NCBI RefSeq assembly: GCF_008386495.1
Contig: NZ_VTHJ01000014.1
Coordinates: 86,470-150,469, forward strand
Reading direction: 5' to 3'
DNA from: Streptomyces tailanensis
Lineage (GTDB): Bacteria > Actinomycetota > Actinomycetes > Streptomycetales > Streptomycetaceae
Length of the DNA stretch: 64,000 bases
The position numbers and the translations under genes are program-made. The first letter of the stretch is position 1; each line of letters opens with the position of its first letter. The notes beneath the pieces were generated by a model that was not told the origin of the DNA, ran no database searches, and was given only the letters and a program-made list of their open reading frames with translations. Below are positions 7,521 through 14,629 of this stretch, piece after piece.

Positions 7521-8560
7521 GCGCGACCACCAAGACCCGTACGGCACCGGAAGGCGGTCCGTCCACGCCGTCACCGGCGTCCGCGTCCGCGGCCGCACGC
7601 CTGCTCGGCGACCGGCGGCTGCCCGTCCTGGTCACGGCCGGCCTGTTCCTCGCGATGTACATCGGCGGTCTCAGCCGCTACCAGAACTACGGTTTCGGCG
7701 AACCGCAGGTCTTCCTCAACCTGTTCATCGACAACAGCTATCTGCTGGTCGCCGCCGTCGGCGCCACCTTCGTCATCATGTCCGGCGGCATCGACCTGTC
7801 CGTCGGCTCGCTGATCGGCTTCACCACCATGTTCACGGCGTGGCTGGTGGAACGTCAGGGCCTGCCGCTGCTGCTGGTCATCCCGCTCGCCCTGGGTGTG
7901 GGCGCGTTCGGCGGCTTCCTCATGGGCTATGTGATCCACAACTTCGAGATCCAGCCGTTCATCGTGACCCTCGCCGGCCTCTTCCTCTTCCGGGGCCTCT
8001 GCCTGGTCATCAGCAAGGAGTCCATCTCCATCAGCGACTCCACGGTGAGCAGCATGGCCCAGACACGGGTGTCGCTCGGACTGGGGGAGCTGTCGATCGG
8101 CGCCATCGTGGCCCTGGTGGTGCTGGGAGCCGCGTTCTACGTGTTGCATTACACGCGCTTCGGCCGCCGGGTGTACGCCATCGGCGGCAACGAGCAGTCG
8201 GCGCTGCTGATGGGGCTTCCGCTGGGCGGCACGAAGATCGCCGTGTACACCGTGAGCGGCTTCTGCTCGGCCCTGGCCGGCCTGCTGTTCATGCTCTACA
8301 TCCAGTCCGGTGACCCGCTGCACGCCGTCGGCATGGAGCTCGACGCGATCGCCGCGGTCGTCATCGGCGGCACGCTGCTGACGGGCGGCTCCGGCTACGT
8401 CCTGGGCACCCTGTTCGGCGTTCTCGTGCTGGGCCTGATCAAGAGCATCATCCAGTTCGAGGGCACGCTCAGCTCGTGGTGGACGAAGATCGCCACAGGT
8501 GTGCTGCTGTGCGCGTTCATCCTGATCCAGCGGGCGATGACGGCGCGGAAGCAAACGTAA
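7517..8560 (+). CDS. yjfF: Sugar ABC transporter permease, second subunit
   Basis: A 347-residue polytopic permease. The ATG at 7517 overlaps the ytfT stop (ATGA). After a hydrophilic Ala/Pro-rich N-terminus, transmembrane segments start near residue 40 (LPVLVTAGLFLAMYI). The hallmark GGIDLSVGSLIGFT loop and VVIGGTLLTGGSGYVLGT match E. coli YjfF. It is the last gene of the operon, followed by a strong 17-bp terminator hairpin. Confidence 0.93.
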   Translation: MSATTKTRTAPEGGPSTPSPASASAAARLLGDRRLPVLVTAGLFLAMYIGGLSRYQNYGFGEPQVFLNLFIDNSYLLVAAVGATFVIMSGGIDLSVGSLIGFTTMFTAWLVERQGLPLLLVIPLALGVGAFGGFLMGYVIHNFEIQPFIVTLAGLFLFRGLCLVISKESISISDSTVSSMAQTRVSLGLGELSIGAIVALVVLGAAFYVLHYTRFGRRVYAIGGNEQSALLMGLPLGGTKIAVYTVSGFCSALAGLLFMLYIQSGDPLHAVGMELDAIAAVVIGGTLLTGGSGYVLGTLFGVLVLGLIKSIIQFEGTLSSWWTKIATGVLLCAFILIQRAMTARKQT

Positions 8561-8583
8561 GCCGAGGCAAGATATTCGGGCTG

Positions 8584-8622
8584 ACGCGGCCCGTCGCACG
8601 TACGCCGTGCGACGGGCCGCGT
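8584..8622 (+). terminator. Strong terminator of the ytfQRT-yjfF operon
   Basis: A perfect 17-bp stem (8584-8600 with 8606-8622, outer bases ACGCGG/CCGCGT) and 5-nt loop TACGC, 23 nt after the yjfF stop. Confidence 0.85.
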
Positions 8623-8757
8623 GGCGTTCGCCGTGACGTTCGCGCCGAATGGTCGGGCTTGACCTCGACCGACCAAACAGGAAGGGCCAGTTCCGCACAC
8701 AACTTTCACAGCAGCCGCTAGGAAAGGTGCGGGTCGGTTACCTAGTCTTCCCGCGTC

Positions 8758-9519
8758 ATGGACTACTGCCACCCGTGCCGAAGGCACCTCAACGGCGCCC
8801 TCGCCTGCCCGGGGTGCGGCACCTCGGTCGAAGAACTCCACGCGTACGCGGAGGAGTCCGACGCGCGCCCCGACGACGAACCGGAGGCCGCGGCGGAGAG
8901 CGAACCGGGCTCCCGCGCCGCGCGCCGCCAAGGCGCCCGCGAGCGCGGCGCGAGCGCGGGGAGTGCGGGGAGCGCGGGGAGTGCGGGAAGCGCGGGGACG
9001 CGTTCCAACCGCCGCGACCGCAAGGCGGCGGCCCACCGGCGCCGCCGCAAGCGCGTGCTGCTCATCGGCAGCGGCCTGCTGCTGGCCGCCGGCGCCCTGA
9101 GCCTCGCCGAACTGGGCATAGAGACCCCCGGCTCCGGCTCGACGACCACGGCGGCGGACGAGGACTCCGCGGGCGGCGCCTCGGCCTCCCCCGACGGCGG
9201 GACGTCCGAAAAGGACGGCACGCCCGGAGCCTCCGGCAAGAACGCCTCCCCGTCCACGACCCCCTCCGGCTCGGCCTCCCCCTCGGCCTCCGAGTCGGAG
9301 AAGGCCGACAAGGGCGAGTCCGACAAGGACAAGAAGGAACGCGAGTCGGAGTTCGCCACGGCAGGCACCCGCCCCGACGCCACCCCTTCGGCCCCGGCCG
9401 TCTCCTCGGCCCCCGACCCCACGACCGAGCCCACCACCGACGACCCGACGGCCGACGACCCGACACCGGAGCCCTCGCCTTCGGAGACATGCGAGAAGAT
9501 CCTCTGGTGGTGCGCGTAG
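8758..9519 (+). CDS. Zinc-ribbon membrane protein (SCO2400-like), function unknown
   Basis: A 253-residue protein with three parts. The N-terminal MDYCHPCRRHLNGALACPGCG is a two-CxxC zinc ribbon. A basic linker holds an (S/A)AG repeat and an Arg-rich patch. One transmembrane helix follows near residue 102 (VLLIGSGLLLAAGALSLAELG), then an acidic Ser/Thr/Pro-rich outside tail ending in CEKILWWCA. The ribbon would face the cytoplasm and the disordered tail the cell wall. I recall related Streptomyces proteins annotated as the SCO2400 family, with no known function. It is monocistronic. Confidence 0.8.
   Translation: MDYCHPCRRHLNGALACPGCGTSVEELHAYAEESDARPDDEPEAAAESEPGSRAARRQGARERGASAGSAGSAGSAGSAGTRSNRRDRKAAAHRRRRKRVLLIGSGLLLAAGALSLAELGIETPGSGSTTTAADEDSAGGASASPDGGTSEKDGTPGASGKNASPSTTPSGSASPSASESEKADKGESDKDKKERESEFATAGTRPDATPSAPAVSSAPDPTTEPTTDDPTADDPTPEPSPSETCEKILWWCA
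8953..8998 (+). repeat. 9-nt tandem repeat encoding (SAG)n
   Basis: About five imperfect 9-nt units (gcggggagt/gcggggagc) lie in a row inside the zinc-ribbon protein gene and encode a repeated Ser-Ala-Gly linker. It is likely to vary in copy number. Confidence 0.75.
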
Positions 9520-9549
9520 GGGGTCGGCCGTCAGGTCAGGAACTCGCCG

Positions 9550-10389
9550 TCAGGCCAGGAACTCCGCGACGGTAGCCGTGAACCGCCCGGCGTCGTCCAT
9601 CCAAGGATGGTGCGAGGCTCCGCCCTGAACGACCAGCCGGGCATCCGGGAAGAGTTCGGCGTACTCGGCCATCGCGCGCGGCGGTGAGTTGAGGTCGACC
9701 TCCCCGGCGAGCACGAGGACGGGGGCCCCGAAGCGGGCGAGGGCCGCCCGGCTGCCATCGGGGTCGAAGGCCCCGCCCGCCCCGAAGGCGCCAGCGGCTT
9801 CCTGGTTCTTCTGCGCGGAGTCGGCGGCGTGCAGCTCTTGGGCGGCAGAGTCCCAACGCCCATGGAAGAACGGCGCGATGGCCTCCCAGTGCCCGCCCTC
9901 CGCCCGCCCCGCCGCGATCTCCTCCAACGCCGCGAACGCCTCCCCGAACCACGTCTCGCCGTCCCGCGCCCGCGCGACCTCGAGCCGGTCCTCGACGCCG
10001 ACCGAGATCCCGACACCGATGGGACTGGGCGTGACCAGCACAAGTCGGCCCACGCGCTCCGGATACCGACTGGCGTACGCCACCGCGAGATTCGCCCCGG
10101 CACAGTGGGCGAGCAAGTCGATCCGCTCCAGCCCCAGATGCACGCGCAGCGCCTCGATGTCGTCGACCTGCCGGTCGCAACGGTAGGTCGCGGTGTCCTC
10201 CGGGACGGCGGAATCCCCCGTACCCCTGAGATCGAGCCGAATCAACCGCCGATGCGCGGACAGCCCCCCGAGGTCGCCGAGATAGGCGGAGGCACGCATC
10301 GGCCCACCGGGAAGACAGACCAGGGGCGGCCCGTCGCCGAGGGCGTGGTAGGCGAGCGAAGTACGGTCGGTTGCGAGGAAGTTGGCCAT
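9550..10389 (-). CDS. Alpha/beta hydrolase with Cys at the nucleophile elbow
   Basis: A 279-residue soluble hydrolase starting at ATG 10389 (GAGGGT upstream). The fold markers are LVCLPGGP (oxyanion region), RLDLRGTGDS, the nucleophile elbow and a C-terminal SHHPWMDD with the likely catalytic His. LVLAGEVDLN supplies the acid position. Where relatives have G/A-H-S-x-G, this protein reads AHCAGA: the codon is TGT (Cys), not Ser. That resembles the Cys nucleophile of dienelactone hydrolases but is unusual for the proline-iminopeptidase-like group it otherwise resembles. Activity and substrate are unknown. Confidence 0.8.
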   Translation of the reverse strand: MANFLATDRTSLAYHALGDGPPLVCLPGGPMRASAYLGDLGGLSAHRRLIRLDLRGTGDSAVPEDTATYRCDRQVDDIEALRVHLGLERIDLLAHCAGANLAVAYASRYPERVGRLVLVTPSPIGVGISVGVEDRLEVARARDGETWFGEAFAALEEIAAGRAEGGHWEAIAPFFHGRWDSAAQELHAADSAQKNQEAAGAFGAGGAFDPDGSRAALARFGAPVLVLAGEVDLNSPPRAMAEYAELFPDARLVVQGGASHHPWMDDAGRFTATVAEFLA

Positions 10390-10471
10390 GAGGGCGACCC
10401 TCACAGCCGGCCCCGACCCGGGCAACAGAATTCCTCGCCTCCTCCTCCCACCACCGGGATACCTTCGCCCC

Positions 10472-11017
10472 ATGACGCACCTCCCCGCCGACCGCTCCGC
10501 CGACCCGCTGCACGACTGGTGGACCCGCCTGGACGACGAAACCCGCCAGGAGGCCGACACGAACGTCCTGCGCGACGGTTACGTGATGGCGGTCAGGACG
10601 GTGTGGGAGGCCCTACGCCAACAGGGCCTGCCCCTGCACGAGGCGGAGAAGCTGATCCACACCCGCTACGAGGCCCTCGCCGCCCACATCCAACGCACCC
10701 CACCCGACCCCCTCGACCTCCCCTCCCTCACCGCCCGCGCCACCGCGCACCCCGGCCGGGCAGCCGCGATCGAGGCCGTCTGGGACGGAGACACGGTCCA
10801 CAGCTGGTTCGTCGTCCTGCTCGCGATCCTGGAAGACCCGCCAGGAGAAGCCCACCTGGCCACCATCTACGAACGCCGGGACGGCCCCTCACCGGCCACC
10901 CCCGCCACCGAGACCGGCCAGGCTTTGGCCCACCACCTTGGCGTACCGTTCCACTTCGCTTCCCCGGACGTACCGGACGACCAGGCCCCGCGCTGGCGAT
11001 CGCGGCACATCGAGTGA
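10472..11017 (+). CDS. Hypothetical protein
   Basis: A 181-residue soluble acidic protein divergent from the alpha/beta hydrolase. The start is ATG 10472. It is largely helical in appearance (WTRLDDETRQEADTNVLRDGYVMAVRTVWEAL) with no signal peptide, membrane helix or motif I recognise. Codon use is typical of the host, so it is probably a real gene. The function is unknown. Confidence 0.65.
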   Translation: MTHLPADRSADPLHDWWTRLDDETRQEADTNVLRDGYVMAVRTVWEALRQQGLPLHEAEKLIHTRYEALAAHIQRTPPDPLDLPSLTARATAHPGRAAAIEAVWDGDTVHSWFVVLLAILEDPPGEAHLATIYERRDGPSPATPATETGQALAHHLGVPFHFASPDVPDDQAPRWRSRHIE

Positions 11018-11047
11018 GACCTGGGGAGCGAGGGCTGAGGGCCGCGG

Positions 11048-11065
11048 TATACAGATATCTGTGTA
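11048..11065 (+). promoter_or_regulatory. Palindrome upstream of the toxin-antitoxin pair
   Basis: ACAGATATCTGT (11051-11062) is a perfect 12-bp palindrome extended by further matched bases to about 18 bp. It ends 9 nt before the toxin start, where an autoregulating HTH antitoxin would bind. Confidence 0.6.
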
Positions 11066-11074
11066 GTCGGCGAT

Positions 11075-11456
11075 GTGGACGAGCCGTGGCAGATCGAGAT
11101 CGAGCCGGAGGTTCGGCAATGGCTGGAGCTCCTCTCGGACCAGCACTACGGCAAGGCTGAGCGTGCCGCCGACATGCTCGCGGCTCAGCCGACGACCTTG
11201 GGGGAGCCGTACTCCCGGTATCTCGGCGGCAAGGTCCGCGAGCTGCGCTTCATGATGGAGGGGAATGCGGTCCGGACCACGTACTGGCTTGCTCCCGAGC
11301 GGCGGATCGTGCTCCTGAACGGTGTTCCGCAAGACAAGGCAGCGCGAGGCTGACGAGGTCGACCGTGCCAAGCATGCTCAGAAGGCATGTGAGGCGGACC
11401 ACGGCCCTGCCCAGCACGACTACGACCGGATCCGCAGCGAGGAGGAGATCTCGTGA
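11075..11456 (+). pseudogene. higB: HigB/Gp49-like toxin, frameshifted
   Basis: The product from GTG 11075 is a RelE/HigB-type mRNA interferase (EVRQWLELL, KVRELRF, RTTYWLAPERRIVLL). As written it ends at 11353 after 92 residues with an atypical tail. The family continues LLTVFRKT-R-REA; exactly this (TVFRKTRQREADEVDRAKHAQ) is encoded in the +1 frame from 11320. Removing one A of the AA at 11318-11319 restores a 126-codon gene ending at TGA 11454-11456, overlapping the antitoxin GTG at 11453. So the toxin carries a one-base insertion, or the read does. The C-terminal helix with conserved Arg/Lys is lost, so activity is doubtful. Confidence 0.82.
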
Positions 11457-11821
11457 ACCACTCTCAGTGGAAGACGCGCCGGACCCGGAGGCTCCTGGGG
11501 GAACGTGTCGAGGAGTCTCCGGCGTACGTCGAGGCCGGGTACGCGTTCGCTCTTGGCCAGGCCGTTTACGACCGCCGTATGGAACTGGGCCTTTCGCAGA
11601 CCGAGTTGGCGCGCCGTGCCGACATGACCCAGCCGCAGATCTCGAACATCGAGGGCGGCGACTCCGTGCCGACGCTGCCCTTGCTCACCCGTCTGGCCAA
11701 CGCCCTCGACGCGTCGCTGACGATCGACCTCGACGGCGACAGTTCGACCTTCGTCTTCACCGCCCACGGCAGCCGAGAGCCGGACGAGGCGCCGCCCGGC
11801 GGTCGGCACTCGGCGGCCTGA
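11453..11821 (+). CDS. higA: XRE-family HTH antitoxin, HigA-like
   Basis: A 122-residue DNA-binding protein. The GTG at 11453 overlaps the stop of the repaired toxin frame, the usual coupling of higBA loci (toxin first). A Cro/C1-type HTH spans about residues 43-95 (RRMELGLSQTELARRADMTQPQISNIEGG). It should neutralise the toxin and repress the pair, probably through the palindrome at 11048-11065. It appears intact although the toxin is frameshifted. Confidence 0.88.
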   Translation: MNHSQWKTRRTRRLLGERVEESPAYVEAGYAFALGQAVYDRRMELGLSQTELARRADMTQPQISNIEGGDSVPTLPLLTRLANALDASLTIDLDGDSSTFVFTAHGSREPDEAPPGGRHSAA

Positions 11822-11837
11822 CTCACCGATCGGGCGG

Positions 11838-12275
11838 CTACTCCCCGAGCATCCGCCGCAGCAGATTCCGCAACGACTCCCGCTCCTCGGTCGACAGCCC
11901 CGCCAGCGGCTCCCGTGCGAAGTCGAGAGACTCGCGGAGGCTGCGGGCCACCCGGCGCCCCTCCGCCGTCGCGGCGGCCAGCTTCACGCGGCGGTCCTTG
12001 GGGTCCGGGCGGCGTTCGACCAGCCCGCGCCTCTCCAGCCGGTCCACGATCCCCGTCACGTTCGACGGCTCGCAACGGAGTTTCTGGGCGAGGCGGCGCA
12101 TGGGGAGGGGTTCAAGGGAGAGGAGGCCGAGGAGGCGGGCCTGGGCGCCGGTGAGGGCGTGGCCGGCGGCGGCGTCCTCGTACTCCTCGTGGTAGCGGGC
12201 CACGACCGTGCCGATGAGTTCGATGACCTCCAGGGTCAGCGGGTCGATGCGGGGGGTCGTCTTCTGTGGGGCCAT
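11838..12275 (-). CDS. MarR-family transcriptional regulator
   Basis: A 145-residue winged-helix repressor. Dimerising helices flank the DNA-binding core (PMRRLAQKLRCEPSNVTGIVDRLERRGLVERRPDPKDRR), with the wing DRRVKLAAATAEGRR. It diverges from a CurA-like NADPH reductase across an 86-nt gap with a promoter-like TTGACA and a CATGAA/TTCATG palindrome. It probably represses the reductase and itself and is released by a small electrophile or phenolic ligand, as is usual for MarR proteins. Confidence 0.92.
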   Translation of the reverse strand: MAPQKTTPRIDPLTLEVIELIGTVVARYHEEYEDAAAGHALTGAQARLLGLLSLEPLPMRRLAQKLRCEPSNVTGIVDRLERRGLVERRPDPKDRRVKLAAATAEGRRVARSLRESLDFAREPLAGLSTEERESLRNLLRRMLGE

Positions 12276-12297
12276 GGACTCCAGCGTACCCCGTTAC

Positions 12298-12319
12298 TTG
12301 ACAACATGAAATATTCATG
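12298..12319 (+). promoter_or_regulatory. Promoter element and MarR-type palindrome
   Basis: TTGACA (12298-12303) is followed at once by CATGAAATATTCATG (12305-12319), 6-bp inverted arms around a 3-nt centre. The site lies between the MarR gene and the reductase and would block the reductase promoter when bound. Confidence 0.6.
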
Positions 12320-12361
12320 AGCATGGTTGTTTCAGGTACTGAACTAAATGGGAAAGGCTCC

Positions 12362-13363
12362 ATGATGATCAACCGCGAATGGCACCTGCTCAGCCGCCCC
12401 GTCGGCTGGCCCAAGGACGAGGACTTCGCCCTGGTCGAGGCGGAGATCCGGCAGCCGGGCCCGGGCCAGGTCCTCGTGCGGAACAAGTACCTGTCCGTCG
12501 ACCCGTACATGCGCGGCCGCATGAGCGACGCCAAGTCGTACGTCGCCCCCTTCGAGCTGGGCAAGGTCATGCAGGGCGGCGCCGTGGGCGAGGTCGTCGC
12601 CTCCGAGGCCGAGGGCATCGCCGTCGGCGACCACGTGCTGCACTTCGGCGGCTGGCGCGAGTACGCCACGTTCGACGCCGCGCAGGCCGTCAAGGTCGAC
12701 CCGGACGCCGCGCCGCTCTCCACCTACCTCGGCGTCCTCGGCATGACCGGCCTCACCGCCTACGCGGGCCTGCTGCGGGTCGGCGCCTTCAAGGAGGGCG
12801 ACGCGGTGTTCGTCTCCGGCGCGGCCGGTGCCGTAGGCAGCCAGGTCGGCCAGATCGCCAAGCTCAAGGGCGCCTCGCGGGTCATCGGCTCCGCCGGGTC
12901 CGACGAGAAGGTCAAGCTGCTGGTCGAGGAGTACGGCTTCGACGCCGCCTTCAACTACAAGAACGGCCCGGTCTGGGAGCAGCTCAAGGAGGCCGCGCCG
13001 GACGGCATCGACGTCTACTTCGACAACGTCGGCGGCGAACACCTGGAGGCCGCGATCGGCGCGCTCAACCTGCGCGGCCGGGCCGTGATCTGCGGCATGA
13101 TCTCCCAGTACAACGCGACCGAGCCGACCCCCGGCCCCCGCAACATGGTCAAGATCCTCCAGAACCGGCTCCGCGTCGAGGGCGTCCTCGTCGGCGACCA
13201 CTACGACCTCCAGCCCGAGTTCGTCCAGGAAGTCGGCCCCTGGGTCGCCTCCGGCGCCCTCAAGTACCGCGAGACCGTCGTCGAAGGCATCGAGAACAAC
13301 CTGGAAGCCTTCCTCGGCGTCCTGCGCGGCGACAACACCGGCAAGATGATCGTCAAGCTCTGA
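12362..13363 (+). CDS. NADPH-dependent oxidoreductase, CurA/leukotriene-B4-dehydrogenase-like
   Basis: A 333-residue zinc-free MDR enzyme that reduces alpha,beta-double bonds of enones. It starts at ATG 12362 with AAAGG upstream. The family N-terminus REWHLLSRPVGWP and LSVDPYMRGRM (substrate Tyr/Met region) is followed by the nucleotide-binding VSGAAGAVGSQVGQIAKLKG and YFDNVGGEHLEAAI. No zinc-binding cysteines are present. It is divergent from, and probably controlled by, the MarR protein, which suggests an electrophile-detoxification unit. A 17-bp terminator follows. Confidence 0.9.
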   Translation: MMINREWHLLSRPVGWPKDEDFALVEAEIRQPGPGQVLVRNKYLSVDPYMRGRMSDAKSYVAPFELGKVMQGGAVGEVVASEAEGIAVGDHVLHFGGWREYATFDAAQAVKVDPDAAPLSTYLGVLGMTGLTAYAGLLRVGAFKEGDAVFVSGAAGAVGSQVGQIAKLKGASRVIGSAGSDEKVKLLVEEYGFDAAFNYKNGPVWEQLKEAAPDGIDVYFDNVGGEHLEAAIGALNLRGRAVICGMISQYNATEPTPGPRNMVKILQNRLRVEGVLVGDHYDLQPEFVQEVGPWVASGALKYRETVVEGIENNLEAFLGVLRGDNTGKMIVKL

Positions 13364-13403
13364 GCCCACGACCGTGACGTCCGCCTGATCCCGTCGTTCA
13401 CAC

Positions 13404-13444
13404 GACGGAGTCCGCACCCCTGGACGTGGGGTGCGGACTCCGTC
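13404..13444. terminator. Bidirectional terminator between convergent genes
   Basis: A perfect 17-bp stem (13404-13420 with 13428-13444, starting GACGGAGTCC) with a 7-nt loop separates the reductase from the convergent serine hydrolase. Confidence 0.85.
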
Positions 13445-13465
13445 ATGTGCGCGAACGTACGGGTC

Positions 13466-14629
13466 TCAGCTCGCCAGTGCCGCCGTGTGCACCGCCCGCA
13501 CCAGCCCCTCGTTCTCCGGCGCCGCCCCGCCCGGGAAGGCCATCCGGCGGCGGGTGTAGCCGTACGCCAGGCCGCTGCGGGGGTCGGCGAAGGCCTGGCT
13601 GCCGCCCGCGCCGCTGTGGCCGAAGGTGCCGGCGCCGAGGAAGGGGTACAGGTTCTCGGCGGTGGCCTGGAAGCCGAGGCCGAACGCCCTCCGGTCGCGG
13701 GCGACGAGGTCGAAGCCGAGGGAGTGGATCTGGCCCACCTCGGCGATGGTGTCGGGCTTCAGCAGCGGCGGTCGGCCGTCCACCATGCTGATGGCCGCCG
13801 CGTACATCCCGGCGAGGCCGCGCGCGGAGGCGATGCCGCCCGCCGACGCCTGGCCGCTGGCGCGGACGGCGGGGGAGTTCGGGAAGTCCGTCAGCTCTCC
13901 CGGGTCCGGCACCTGGTTGTTGAACGCGATCGAGGACAGCGTGTGCGGGCCGCGCGGTACGGCGTCCAGCTCGGCCTGCTGCGCGGGCGTCGGGGTCATC
14001 GGCAGTACGGTGCGGAAGCGGCGCTCGTGCTCGGGCGGCAGCCCCAGGAAGAGGTCGAGGCCGTATGGGGCGCGGACCCGTTCCTCGTACACCTCCTGGA
14101 GCGTGCGGCCAGTCGCCCGCCGTACGACCTCTCCGGTGAGCGCCCCGATGGAGAACGCGTGGTAGCCGAAGGCGCTGCCGGGGCGCCAGAACGGGCGCTG
14201 GGTGGCGAGGCGTTCGGCGATGACGCGGTCGTCCGCCAACTCCTCTTCCGTGAACCCGGCGTCGGTGCCGATGAGCCCCGCCCGGTGTGTGATCAGCTCC
14301 CGCAGGGTCACCGCGCCTTTGCCCTCGGCCGCGAACTCGGGCCAGTAATAGGCGACTTCACGGTCCAGCTCCAGCACACCGTCCTGGACGAGGCGCGCGA
14401 CGACGAGATGGGCGGCTCCCTTGGTGGACGAGAACACGCCGTACAGCGAGTCCCCGTCCGGCTGCCCCGCCCACAGGTCGACGACCCGCCGCCCGTGCAC
14501 ATAAGCGGTCAACTGCCCCTCGTAGTCGGCCCGTTCGGTGGCGACGAACGCGGCGAACTCCGCGCGCACCGCCTCGAAGCCGTCGGCGACCGTGCCGTGG
14601 ACGGTGACCGTACCGGTCTCATCGATCAT
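13466..14629 (-). CDS. Serine hydrolase, beta-lactamase/esterase family (class C-like fold)
   Basis: A 387-residue protein without a signal peptide, resembling EstB-type esterases. The SxxK nucleophile motif is SSTK (about residue 69), the Tyr motif is GYHA, and the C-terminal HSGAGG takes the place of KTG. Its ATG at 14629 lies within the end of the upstream M14 peptidase gene (11-nt overlap), so the two are translationally coupled. It is probably a cytoplasmic esterase or peptidase. The substrate is unknown. Confidence 0.87.
   Translation of the reverse strand: MIDETGTVTVHGTVADGFEAVRAEFAAFVATERADYEGQLTAYVHGRRVVDLWAGQPDGDSLYGVFSSTKGAAHLVVARLVQDGVLELDREVAYYWPEFAAEGKGAVTLRELITHRAGLIGTDAGFTEEELADDRVIAERLATQRPFWRPGSAFGYHAFSIGALTGEVVRRATGRTLQEVYEERVRAPYGLDLFLGLPPEHERRFRTVLPMTPTPAQQAELDAVPRGPHTLSSIAFNNQVPDPGELTDFPNSPAVRASGQASAGGIASARGLAGMYAAAISMVDGRPPLLKPDTIAEVGQIHSLGFDLVARDRRAFGLGFQATAENLYPFLGAGTFGHSGAGGSQAFADPRSGLAYGYTRRRMAFPGGAAPENEGLVRAVHTAALAS

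Noticed and set aside
8953..8998. Short repeats that might be a CRISPR array
   Set aside because: The units are contiguous 9-mers coding for Ser-Ala-Gly with no spacers and no cas genes nearby.
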